NCBI GenBank assembly: GCA_037074765.1
Contig: JBAMDO010000155.1
Location: 1-64,000, forward strand
Source: Mansonella perstans
Lineage: Eukaryota > Nematoda > Chromadorea > Rhabditida > Onchocercidae
Length of the DNA stretch: 64,000 nt
Reading direction: 5' to 3'
Shown: one piece after another, positions 24,088 through 36,100 of the stretch
Numbering within the stretch: position 1 is the first letter of the stretch
Layout: each line of letters begins with the position of its first letter
Notes under the pieces: generated by a model
The model's database searches: none
The model's input: only the letters and a program-made list of their open reading frames with translations
What the model was told of the DNA's origin: nothing
Program-made: the position numbers and the translations under genes

Positions 24088-25066
24088 ATTAATGAAGGTA
24101 TTGAAGGAGAACTGTGAGATACGGATGGCTGTTTGTATTAAAATGGCAATTGAAATCAGCGCATTTCATTATGCACTTGAATGTTGCTAGCATTTCATTA
24201 CAACATTCTCAGTGTTAGCAGTCTAACATGAATTGGATTTACCGGACTACAGGTCGAATATAGCTATTCAATACATTGTTGATTTTAGGCTACAAGTCTT
24301 CATTTCATCCAATTACTTCTATTATGTATATTGGTTTGAGCTGAAGAACTATGGATACGGTATACATTCCTGTATAGCAATTATACCTTAAAAAATTTAA
24401 GAGGATCATTTTGCTGGCAGAAAATATGCTAAGCTCATTGTTGCTAAAACTTCTTTTCAATACTGTTCAACGTTCATGTGACTCAAGAAGTTTAATCATA
24501 GGAACATGATCATTCTTTCCTTTACAATGTCCAGACTTCCAATTTTTTCTCCAAGAAGTTACTCATAGACTAAGATGACTAAATGACTTTCCCTAAATCA
24601 ATTGGCGGTCATTCTAAATATCCCGGAATTACTGGATCATATCTTTAAGCAGTTCTGTTAACTTTCCTTATTATCATACTCTATCGTCAGATGAGGTATA
24701 AGGCATGTATTAAAACAATCATCAAATACAAAAGCGGAACAGTTCATCTTCCGATGTGGTATTTCCTTAGTCATAAATTACCCAAAATTAATGAAATTTT
24801 TCATTTAAAGAATATATAATTTATCGATTGCTTCAAAAACAAATAATTATAATCAAAATAATATTTATAATGACATATATTCCACACCAGGATTTACATT
24901 TTTGAAAATGAAAGTTTAGAGAAAGTCATAATTTTGAGAGCTTGAAAATTTTTAAAAATGACAATTTGCTTTGACAGGTAGCAAGACAGAGATATGTTAT
25001 TTTAACTCATAAAACTGCAAATTTTCGAAAATTCTTGTGAAGTCTGCACAATCTTGAAATTTTTGT
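24088..25066. other. Convergent intergenic region, no gene seen
   Basis: This is 3' flank of both the four-TM gene (+) and the Cys-rich secreted gene (-). No open frame of interest and no repeats stand out. Confidence 0.4.
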
Positions 25067-28000
25067 TCATTTGCAATGCACGCCACCGCAGAAACGTCCT
25101 GCTCGATCTACCATTGCATCCATTAAATTATTAATGAAGTCAAATCCGATTTTCAACTGTATATGCGCTGTTCCCGTAGTGTCCGCAATTACCTTTAAAA
25201 TAAATCATGAGCATTCAGTCTATACCCATCTTGACCTTTGACTTCGAAATAACTTGTCAGAAGTGCTATATATTGGTTTCGGTTCAGACTCTCATTTTTA
25301 TCCCTAATAATACTTGAAAAGCAAAAAAAGTTTTAAACTAAAACCTTTCGACAACCGACATTGATGAGTGAATCCAGACCCAAATTTTGTCCTGCTGGCT
25401 TTTTACTCAAACATTTCTCAAGCGCACTGTCGATAACATCAATCCAGTCGTTCACTGGTGTCCTCCTAAAGAACTTAGTCGTTAATATTTCGCAGATCTT
25501 ACCCAATGTGCACTGTGCGGAATTCAAACGCTATATTAATCAGAGAATAAACTTGAAAATGCTTTGTCGTCAACTAAAGAGAGAGACATAAAAAAGTAAA
25601 TTTACCAGACATCAGTTATAGTGGAAATTTAATGAAAAGGTACAAGAAATAATAGCAGTTAAGAAGTAAAAATTTCAAATGCTGACACTAAGTTTCTTAT
25701 GCTTGATACACATTGATCCACTTTGCTACTACCACCGATGGATGCTGCACCACGATCGTTACTATCAATGGCCTGCAATCTATGTCGTTGCAAAGGCTAT
25801 CACTCATTAATGAAGTCGTTAAGCAACAAAAGTATTGGAATCAAAAATGCTTTAATTCAAACTTACCGCTGAGTAGACTGATTAAAATAATGTAATACCA
25901 ATGAAAAACAATCATTTGTTATGAAAGTTGTCAAATAGTTATACAAAATTTCGGATAAACATGATTACCTAGGTTAGTTTACAATATATAATAAGGATTA
26001 TGAACACAATTGAAAATAGAGTACATGCTCTGAATTACTTCTGATGTGTTGCTGAACAAATCAAAAATGAATATAATGTCCGTGAAATTTCAATATCAGC
26101 GAAATTATCATCGCTAGTCAGAAGTACAAAAATACATGCGACGTACATTGAATGTGGATTATACAGGATTAAAAATTACGCTTTGATTATTTAAATTTAA
26201 AGGAACATATTATAGAGATAAAAGAAAAATCGGCTCAATGATACTTATGCTACAACAAAATACACTACAAGAACAGAAATTCTTCTTTGATTATTAATCT
26301 GTTAATTAATCTTTTCAGATTTTGTCGCTGTAATATCAACTATTGATCTATTCTAATTTGTGATAACATGGACATCTGAAGGTGTAAAAAAAATCGAAAC
26401 AGTTTGTAGCAAGCTGTGATTGACAACAGAAAACGACTTGAAAACTTTGTTTACAAGAAGGAAATTTTGCATGGTTTTACAAAAACTTTCATAAAGACTG
26501 TGTGGACAATTAAAATTTTGTTAATGCTGGAACTGATGTCGAAAATTCGGGAAATATGGAAGGTTATAAATGATGCGTATACCGAAAAGAAGGAACTAAT
26601 TCCATGCAAAATTGAACTGGATCTAACGTTGCGTGTTTAAACGACTTACCGTTTCTAAAATTCATTAAGCTTAAATTCATTAAGCTCATTAAGCTTTTAA
26701 GCTTTCTTCTTATGACTGAAATAACAAGTTTGAAAAAGACCTAATACTAACATTCTTGATGGCCTTTGCAATAGAGGCAACGCGGTTTTTAAGTTCCGAT
26801 CGAGTGCTCTCAACACATCCGCAGGTTGCCTTCTTTAATTGCATAGTGTCTTTTCGACAAACTTCTGAGATCCGACTTTCACAGTTCTTCAGAACTGTAA
26901 AACATAATCCGATTTTATCAAAAAGATCCAATTAAAAGTCCAGCCTGAGATATCTGATATGAATCGTATTATCTTCACTCTATTGTATTGGTTGAGATGG
27001 GATGAGGAATATTTACTTTGCTTCAAGCTCTTGGTGTAAATGGGCTATTGATCGGTTCCGGAGAACGCATACAAATTGAATCTGTTTCTTTGAATAAAAC
27101 TGAGAATAATCAATCAATTCATTATCTTTTTTTATCTTATCTTGGCCGTGATAATTTCTCACAAGAATAATTTAGAATTTTAACTGGAAAATTTTGCAAA
27201 TAATATTTAGAATTTCAACCATTGCAATGTTTTGCAAAATATCCATCGAACGGATTCTTCATACATCGTTTTGTAGCTTCTGCACGATCTAGTTTACGTT
27301 CACTGCAGAATGCAATACGGCTCTGGATTAGAATATGATCTGAGATCGAGTTAATTCTGAAATGATTCACAAGTATTGCCTCATTAACAAACTCAATTAT
27401 TGGGTGATTTCCATTCGAATGTAATACACACTTACACTTCGTCCTTAAAAGCATATGAACCTTCTTCGAAATCCGGAAACTCAGATATTTCAGCAAAATT
27501 ATTGGTCTTCTGCAAGCAGTACTTCGCTTCCAATGCTATAGCTTTGGAAACTTCAGAACGTACGCATTTCTGTTCCTCGGAAGAGGTCGACAACATTGCT
27601 TTAATTGCTCCGTTAGCGAACTGCAATTAAATTAGGTCATTCATATCACTGCTGAAATTCGATCTTCAAAGATTTTTCAATCATAATTTCTCAGTTATGT
27701 GCAACTTAGGAAACCTGTAATTCTACTAAAAAATATCCAATGAAAAAAGGCCTAAGCTCGAATATCTATTATCATCCAATGAAAACAAAGGCCTGAGCTC
27801 GAATATTTATTCAGATTCTAATTTGAGTTTTTGCGCAGATGTATTCAAAATCGCAACATTTAATCATCTCAATTAAGCATTTCTGAGTAAATAAAAAGCA
27901 AAACACAATATAGAAATAAAACAAATTCAATGAAATTTGAACAACCGTTCGACAAATGGAACAATCACGCAACGGACCGTTACGATCCCAAGCTTTGTTT

Positions 28001-29767
28001 TCCAAGTCAGAGAGTGCTAAAACGCATCGATTGCCCTGATTGCCTTCCACAATAGTTTGAGCAAAACATGATTTTATTGCACTTCTGTCAAATTAAATAA
28101 TTAATAACTTTGAAAAGACTTGTTGCATACAACACGAATTTTGTTTCCTTTAAAATAATCAAGTCAGTTCATTAATTACTCCGGAAAATAAGAAGACTAT
28201 TCTCAATTTAAAGTTTGAAAACAAAAGATAAGTTCGGATCAGGATCGTGTAACTTAAAAATATAGATACTAATACCTTTAATAAAAATCACTTAATAGTG
28301 AGAAGATAGCTTGCAACATTTCAGTTATTGATATAGTCAAAATAAGTAAATAAGTATTTAATGAATCATCCCGTGAAAATTTAAAGTCTTGATTTAGAAA
28401 ATCTTAAAGTGTTATAGTTTGAAAACTAACCGCTTATGTTCCCTGATTTCTTTTTCCAAAGTACCATAACTACTGGAGACATTATTTTTGATACATTCCA
28501 TATGACTGCTGAAAGAAGGCCATAAAGAACAATTCTCGCACCAGCCAAATGCCTATAAATTGTAAATTATTTCAATAAGAAATTGTTTTGAAAGAAATTT
28601 TATAGTTTTGGCTGATTTTCCCTTTTTCCTAGCCTTTTTCAAATTCTAACAAATAAATAACAAACAAACAACCGAACCCTGATATCGATTAGCTGATATT
28701 GCGATTAGAATAATGATGCTCTTAAACGATTCCGTATAATAATTAATTGCAAATCATACTTATTTATTGCACATTACTAATCACTGAACAATTTATTATC
28801 AGAATTTGAGCTAAATTCAAATTTTAACTTGGTTAAAAAAATCAACAATTTAAAAAAAGTTCGGATAAAAAAAGTTTCGATATAGTTCAAATCAATTTGG
28901 AAAAAACTATAATTGTCATATAAAATCAAAAATGTGCAATTAAATATTGGCAATGATTTACATAACACGTAGAAAGTACTCAGCTGATTTGAAAGTTGCA
29001 AATTTTTTTAGCACAAATTGAAATTACTTTTCAATTCAAAGGTAAAATGAAACAAGTATTCATTGATGATTATCTTAACAATTAACAAGCTAAACAGAAA
29101 TCAATAAAAAAAGTGCGAATTCTCTTAACTGGTACTTATACTTAAGATTTAAGATAATTAAGATCTAATCTTTGAGAAGAAAATTGCTTAAACTTTCATT
29201 TGATAATTAATTGTTGCACAAATTTTTTTGCAAGTAAGCAATTTTTTTTGTAAAACAAGTATATCTTAGTAACTGCGTGATGCTTTTTTTTAGAACGGAA
29301 ATTTGAAAAAAACACAATTTGAATCGTTGAATTTTTTTTAATGAAACTTTTCCTTTATTGTAATAATGATTATTATAAAATTCCATAAATGTTTGATGAG
29401 ATGATGAATCGCTGATCATTAATGTCACTAGCAAAGATGCGCAGATATATGACATAGATTGACATAAATTAAACCTGAAGGTCGGCCTTATAAGATAGCA
29501 GATTGATTTCAACATCGAAATAATAATTTCAGAAATTGTTTCTGCTCTTCCTCTCTTTCTTTGTTTCTCTTTCTCTCCCCCTCTTGCCCACTATAAATCA
29601 TGTTTTGAATTCAAGCTATTGTCCTCACTTCTAAAGTTTCAAAGGGCAAGAGTGAATTAGGTGTTTATAACAATCTATTTCTCTATTTTCCAGATTCAAT
29701 AAGAAAGGCGAAATTGACTTACCGCATAAATCGCTACAAAAATGTATAGTTTCAACCAATGATTCAT
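25067..29767 (-). CDS. Secreted cysteine-rich protein, family not recognised
   Basis: Nine exons join in phase: 29723-29767, 28431-28552, 27946-28084, 27436-27620, 27220-27356, 26752-26894, 25689-25772, 25345-25530 and 25067-25192, giving 388 aa. Exon 1 encodes a signal peptide, MNHWLKLYIFVAIYA, directly followed by FGWCENC. The mature part has about 23 cysteines spread through helical, charged segments (SICRTFANGAIKAML, SRIAFCSERKLDRAEATKRC, NCESRISEVCRKD, KATCGCVEST, CTLGKICEIL) and ends RFCGGVHCK. There is no transmembrane segment or GPI signal. The alternation of Cys with amphipathic helices is reminiscent of nematode DUF19-type or saposin-like secreted proteins, but I cannot assign it. 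The odd total suggests one free Cys or a dimer. Exon 1 is separated from exon 2 by a 1.17-kb intron. Confidence 0.75.
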
Positions 29768-30458
29768 TTTATTTCTGAAAGTTTCACAATTTTTTTAAAA
29801 TATGATTTAACAGGAACTGAAAGAGGACAGTAATATGATGCACCAAAGACACTCGATCAATTCGGAATTTGGAAATAGGGATTGAATGAAACAAAAATTG
29901 TAATTAATTCATTTTTATTCTGAAATAAACTTGGATCTATCCTATTTATTGTCATATTTGTTCTCATGATTGTGCATTTTCTTTTCTTTTTAAAGGAAGT
30001 GTATATTACAAGTCATTAATTATTTAAAGTCCTTGTAAAAATTTAAAGTCCTTAATGATTGATTCCGCCTTATTTTAACAATCAAAATCCTTATTTAAAA
30101 ATAATCACACACACATTAATCTGATAATAATAATAATCCAAAACAACTTGTCCAGGAATTCAATGAATGGAACTTTAAAAGCCAGATGCTATTTTCGTGA
30201 TATTAAGTCCTTTGCTTAAAACAGCTAAGAGAATTAAGTTTTCTGTACTTGACTTAATACTCAGAAAAACTGCAAAAAAATGATTGAAAGAAGCAAATCA
30301 AAATTTAATTGAAAATAACTCATGATATAAAAATGAAAAATTTAAATCAGTTAAGTCTGAAATGAAATTTGAAATAAAAGAAGTGGACAATATATAAATG
30401 GAGTTGAATAAGTATATCATAGCACGGAAAACTTCTCCTATCTATTAATATTTCTTGA

Positions 30459-30515
30459 GATGAGACCCGAAACCGTTGGTTGCAAGCGCACCACCTATAC
30501 ACTGCGCCATTCTGG
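30459..30515 (-). other. Degenerate tRNA-like segment (possible tRNA-derived element)
   Basis: On the minus strand, TGGCGCAGTG followed by TATAGGTGGTGCGC resembles a tRNA A box with a perfect GCGC/GCGC D-stem and a GG pair in the D-loop. About 14 nt later comes GGTTTCGGGTCTC, which resembles a B box (GGTTCGANTCC). The spacing is about 14 nt too short for a complete anticodon arm, and no acceptor stem forms, so this is not a functional tRNA. A SINE fragment or tRNA relic is the best explanation. Confidence 0.3.
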
Positions 30516-32702
30516 AGTCTGCTTTTACAACCATCGGTAATTCATTTGATTGATAAAACTAGTTTTTATAATTTTGGATAAAGAGGAAATGGAAAGACTG
30601 TTATATTCATTCTTTACTTACATTATGAAATTCGTTTCTAATGAATGTTATTTCCTTACATTTATTTCATTCTCTTTAAACAAAGGTTACCTGAACAATG
30701 TAAAATAGGAATACTCATAGTGATAGCTAGCAATGGATGACAAATGCTCAATTGAAAAGATGTGACAAGTTTTCCTTCTAGAAAGATTCACATTTATAAT
30801 GGCGAAATTAATGGAAACCCTTTCTAACATCGAAAGCTTTGAGAGCATGTTTGAAATAATGAGAGAGTATTAAAAATTATTTTGAATATTTTCCATCATT
30901 CGATTCAATCAATGGTCGTTATATGAGCATTTAAAAATTATATTTCCAGTAAATTAGGTTACACGATATTGTGCTTAAATTCAGAAATGCAAGTTAAATT
31001 TGATAAAATGAAGGGAAAAAAGTTCATGGTGTTCAGTTGTCAACCGGTTGAAATAACTGGGTAATCATAAGATGGCGAGGTTAAAATGATTGAAATGAAT
31101 TACGGTCGACTGCATGCCCCGAAATCGAAATCGAGATCGACCATTCGTTCTATTCTTTCTTCACTCGCTATGAATTGATATGATCCATCATGGATCAAAA
31201 AATTTCATTCCTATGAATTCACTTTTAAAGAGAATAATGAAAATTACCTCAGGAAAGGATATTAATAATTCCTTTGGTAATAATGAATGCACATTTCAAG
31301 TAGCGAAAGTAAAACAAAATAGCTTCCAATTTATTACTTGTAGAAATATAGTGATTTTCAATTTTCGTTTAAAATTTCAAGTTAATATATGTTTTAAATG
31401 TTTAAATTACTTTAAATTTTATTTCAATAGAAGCAATATATAACATATTGGTAGATTTAAACTAACGAAGCAAACCAGTAATTCTTAGTGTATGCTGTCA
31501 AATTTTTTTCCTTTAACTTTTTTCGAAAAAGAACTTATCAATTTTTGTAACAATCTGCTTTAAAGTAAACAAAATTAGTGCCAAGTTGAAATTAAATGCA
31601 ACAAAAATACTTTCCCACGTGCATATCTTAAGGTGGAAAATTCGGAAAAGGAATGAGTGAGAGAATGTTTGCAGTTAGTTTTAAATAAGAAAAGCAAATT
31701 TCTTATCAAAATGCTCAAAAGTTTTTCGCTAAAGTTGTGGTGATATCTTTTATTTTCTTACAGCAAAACTTCTAATTGAAGAGTAAAAGAAGTAAAACGT
31801 GGAAAATTCATAATGCTATAATTTGCTAATAAATTCTCAATCACTTTTCAAGCTAGTCATTATGAAACTCTGATATAGTAAGTCATATCTAATATAGTAT
31901 GACTATATAGTAAGTGATATCCTGACCACATAAATTACTCAAGTCTTGACTACATTTCGAGTTATGAACGTTCTTACGTAGTAGTAAATATTAAGTTAAT
32001 TCGAAGTTCGAAGCATACTAGTTCGATGTTACGAACAAATTTGTATTGTTAAAAACGATCTGCGTAAATGACAGAGTAATTTACTCATCAAATGGTCTTT
32101 GGGGAAAAATATACGAAATGAAAATCTGCTTTAAAATATAGATTTTTTGCACTTGTAACCATTTCGATTATTCTCAAATGGTAGAATCATTTTGTTAGTT
32201 TTTGCAGTCAAAGAAACTAAACTATATGAGATGTAGGATCTAAAAATATATCCGACAGTCTGCAAAGCTGAAAAACATTACAAAAGAAGTGATGTAGGAA
32301 AAGTTTCAAACAACGAATCTTTATTGATCTGTTAATTCCTCATCCTGAAAAAGTAATAAATGCATTCTGAACGAAGGTAATATTTAATCTTTGAGTATAC
32401 CGCTGAATATCATATGTCAGATTTACACGAAAATATATTTTTCTGCTTTTTATCAAATGTAAAGCAGTTCTTCTGGATTATTTTCAATATCTGAGTTAAT
32501 TTTCAGAGTAAATAAAAATAGCCAAAGAATTTCAGAATGAAAACTGCCAGTCTGAGTCATTGCAATTTGATCAATCGTTCCTCGAATTTCTCTATTGTAT
32601 ATATTTTTTTCAAAAGTTTATAATACAGAAAATCTAAAATATTCAAAATGGTGACGGTGCGATGAAGTATAAATTTCTTCGGGGTGATGCTAAAAAATTA
32701 CT

Positions 32703-32771
32703 CGCAAATGAAATGTTTTTATAAATTATTTCTTTTTTTTGCACACGCAAATGAAATGTTTTTATAAATTA
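32703..32771. repeat. 26-bp direct repeat, period 43 bp
   Basis: The 26-bp block beginning CGCAAATGAAATG and ending ATAAATTA occurs identically at 32703-32728 and 32746-32771, separated by a T-rich spacer. It is non-coding and probably a recent local duplication. Confidence 0.85.
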
Positions 32772-33112
32772 TAACCATGTAAGTAAACATAAAACTTGAA
32801 TTTAATTGATTTCTATATGGATCGGTTATGATGACACAACGAATGCATAGAAATGCGTTTAACTGCGAGTGGGATAAGAAAAATGGGATTGAGACGTCCC
32901 TTTATTATGAGCATTAGTTGTCCCTTTTTACTAAATGAAGAGCACTTTTATTAAGCAATACGAATGTTGCACATAATGTTCATGAGAAAATAAGCGAAAA
33001 ATAAAGATTAATGCAACAAAGAATTCAACAATTGGCAAAACTTTTTACAGAATTTGAAGCAGATTGCCCATAATCACCAACTGCAGATACTCTAAATCCA
33101 GCAAATAAAATT

Positions 33113-36100
33113 TCAGCAGTTTCTGATTCTGGTTAAATTTGCAATTCTCATCTGCTGTTCCTCGCTTATATCTTGGTAACCACCTACTTGCAGATGAATA
33201 TTTGCATGCCCGGAAGTTAAAATTCGAATATTTTTGGAGAAACCTTGTAATTCAGCAAGTGGCATAATGCATCGAACAACATACGCATTACCAATACATT
33301 CTATTCCAGACTCTGGCACAATACCTCTTCGCTTATAGACTTCTTGCAGTGTCATATCTGCGTACTTTTTACTTATTGTAACTATCTAAAACATTGTTAA
33401 AAATAAGTTTTAAAAATTGAACTTAATTTTTTAAATATGCATTTTAACTCTATTATTTTAATTCTGTTTGAAAACAGACTTGTTGCAGTGTCATATCTGC
33501 TGTTTAATTATTCTTCCAGGAATTTCAAATTTAGACAAAAAACCGGACAATACCTCTGCATTCATTATAGGTTCCAGCAAATGTGTGCCTACTTTTTGTA
33601 GAGCCTCGGTTACACATTTACTTGCAGCAGCCGATATTATTGCAGGATTCAAACGCTTCTCACTGGCCATAAAATCTGTTAGTATCACGGCAACATCATA
33701 AACAGTAAAACCAGCTCGTGGTCCTGTGCACAGGGCATTAGTACAACCTTCATTAATTGCATTTAACCAGTTTTCATGTATGCCAACACCCGCATATGCA
33801 TTATTATCATCCAGAAGTACCACAACCTATAATTCTATCACATACTCATTACATCTTATAAGCAACAAAAATGAAATTCGATGCATATTTCCTAATATTT
33901 ATCGCTGATTTTCGATAATTAACCTTTGATGATGTCTTAGCAGCATGTAGTCTTAGTGAATGGAATTTGAAAACTTGAATATTTTTCGGCAAGGTGATGC
34001 TTGAACATTTTTGGCTAGTAGCTATATTAGCTATGGAAAAACAATCAGCTGGATTTTCGGTGATTTCAGCATCTCAATTTCAGCTATACATATTTTACAG
34101 TTATGAAATTATATGAGTAAATTAGCCAATATCTCTTCAACAGTGAGTTTGAATAAAAGTCGAAAAACGTCCTTATCCAGCTAGAAATAGACAATTTCAA
34201 GATACAATCATCTGCACCTGTGAGAATGTAATGTGGTAACGAGTACAGTCTAACATTTCATTGGCATCCAATATAATGATGCTGGCAGTGTTTTTTTTTT
34301 CAAAAAAAATGATCTAGTATATAGGAACATCAATACTTTAACATCAAATTGATGATACTGAGGGTTGAACTACCTTTAATTTCGAGCGGAAGAAAATTAA
34401 TGCAACGCAGAAGTTAAGGAAAATTTTTTCAGCATATTTACCAAACAGTATGTTCCGTTCTACATCTTTTATCTTGAAAAATCATAGTACAAACCTGCTT
34501 GAATTTTCCGCTTCCTCCACTCGGTTTAACAGTAAAAGTAATCTTACATTCGTGCTTTACTCCACTATCAGCAAATGTAGCACTCAAAATTGTGGTGTTC
34601 GTAACTTCATTTCGAATTACTTCGCGATATGCAACCTAAAATATAATTTCGTTGCGCAAACAACAAAAAGTGAAAGTTTAACTTCTTCGGCTTTTGAATT
34701 CACCAATTATTTCTCAGTTTAATTTCCATATTTTAATAGTTTAATAAAGAAAAGATTCAAAAACCTGCAACGATCCTATAAAAACATTTAAGCCATAATC
34801 ACGTTGAAATCTGTCTCTGATAACTTCAATATGCAGTTCTCCCATTGCACCAAGAATCGTTTGACCTAATTCGCTGTCATATCGTACTTGCAAGGATGGA
34901 TCTTCCACCGCTAGTTCTTGCAACGCCTATAACGTTTTCAGTTTTTTTTTTTTTTTTTATTTTTAAAAATATTAGCTGCTTTATATTTTTGATGTAAGAT
35001 TTCGTAGCATAAGTAGAGCGTATGCTATGAGTTATTTAAAAAACCAAATAGTAATAGGAAATTTCCGATTATTTTTAAAAATTTTCGCAACAGAAATCTT
35101 CAAATGAAAAAATTAAAACTGAAATTCTAAAATTTTTGCAAATTTCATTAAGCATATAACGAATTTCCAGAAATGAATAAATAACCATCTAAATTTCCTG
35201 CCTTTTCAAACTTCACATTAGATGCTTCAGACGGCGCCTCAATAGTGCAAAAATAAACTGGATCAGGTGCTTCAATACCTGCTAGTATAGATTTAACGGA
35301 ACCAACTGAATGTCCAGAATTGCCTGCAGACTTTAAAATTATCAAGTTTTCTTCTGCTCTTCGAGAACCGAGTGAAATTAATCAGAATCTAGCCATCAAA
35401 TAATTTAAGATCATTAAATCTAACAAAAATAACAAAAGATTTGTCTAAATTCTACTAAAGAAATAGATGAAAAATTTTACAGTTTGGAAGAACAAATTAC
35501 AATCTTGAGCAAGATCTTCACTGGTCAGATCCCGACATCTCTTGTTTGCCATTTCAGCCACTCGTTTGCTTGCAACAAGCGTATCACCTGTAACTGTAGA
35601 CTTCAAACCCGTTAGAACAGCAATATTTCCTGCCTGCAATGCAGTAAGCATGTAGTAATGAGAAGTTTTATCTTTCAATATTTCAAAAATTCATTTATAA
35701 AAACTCATCTTCTAATCAAGAACATTAAAGAATAACGAAAAGATAAATAAAACAATTCAAAAACTATACAACAATTTGAATATTCAACTAAAACATATTC
35801 TGGAATCAAGAAATCAGTAAACAATATGGAAGGATCTCAAAATCATTTGATAAGAAACCTTTATAGATGGAGTCAATTGGAACTGGTCACTGTGAGGAAT
35901 ATGAACATTAAATCTGTTTTCTACAGTGTCCTTGTTAGCATTATATAACGAATCCATATTTTTGATTTCTCCTGTATAAATACGCGCATAAGTTAGTTGT
36001 CCAAGCTTTTTGTCATGTCTAATCTGCAACATCTAACATAAGCAAATAAAAGAGACGCGGCAGTCTGTTAATCTTTTTTTGCTTAAAACAAATAGCTTCA

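Larger units (their letters stand above)
29768..33112. other. 3.3-kb intergenic region
   Basis: This lies between the promoter of the Cys-rich gene and the 3' end of GFM2. No protein gene can be supported; an open frame at 31180-31443 has no family resemblance. Notable items are a degenerate tRNA-like segment (30459-30515), a short inverted repeat (AGTCATA...TATGACT) near 31880-31904 and a 26-bp direct repeat (32703-32771). Confidence 0.4.

Noticed and set aside
33491..33553. Continuation of GFM2 exon 13 to a stop at 33491
   Set aside because: The added 20 codons match nothing. Splicing at GAG|GTATTG restores the conserved link to exon 14, so this is intron read-through.
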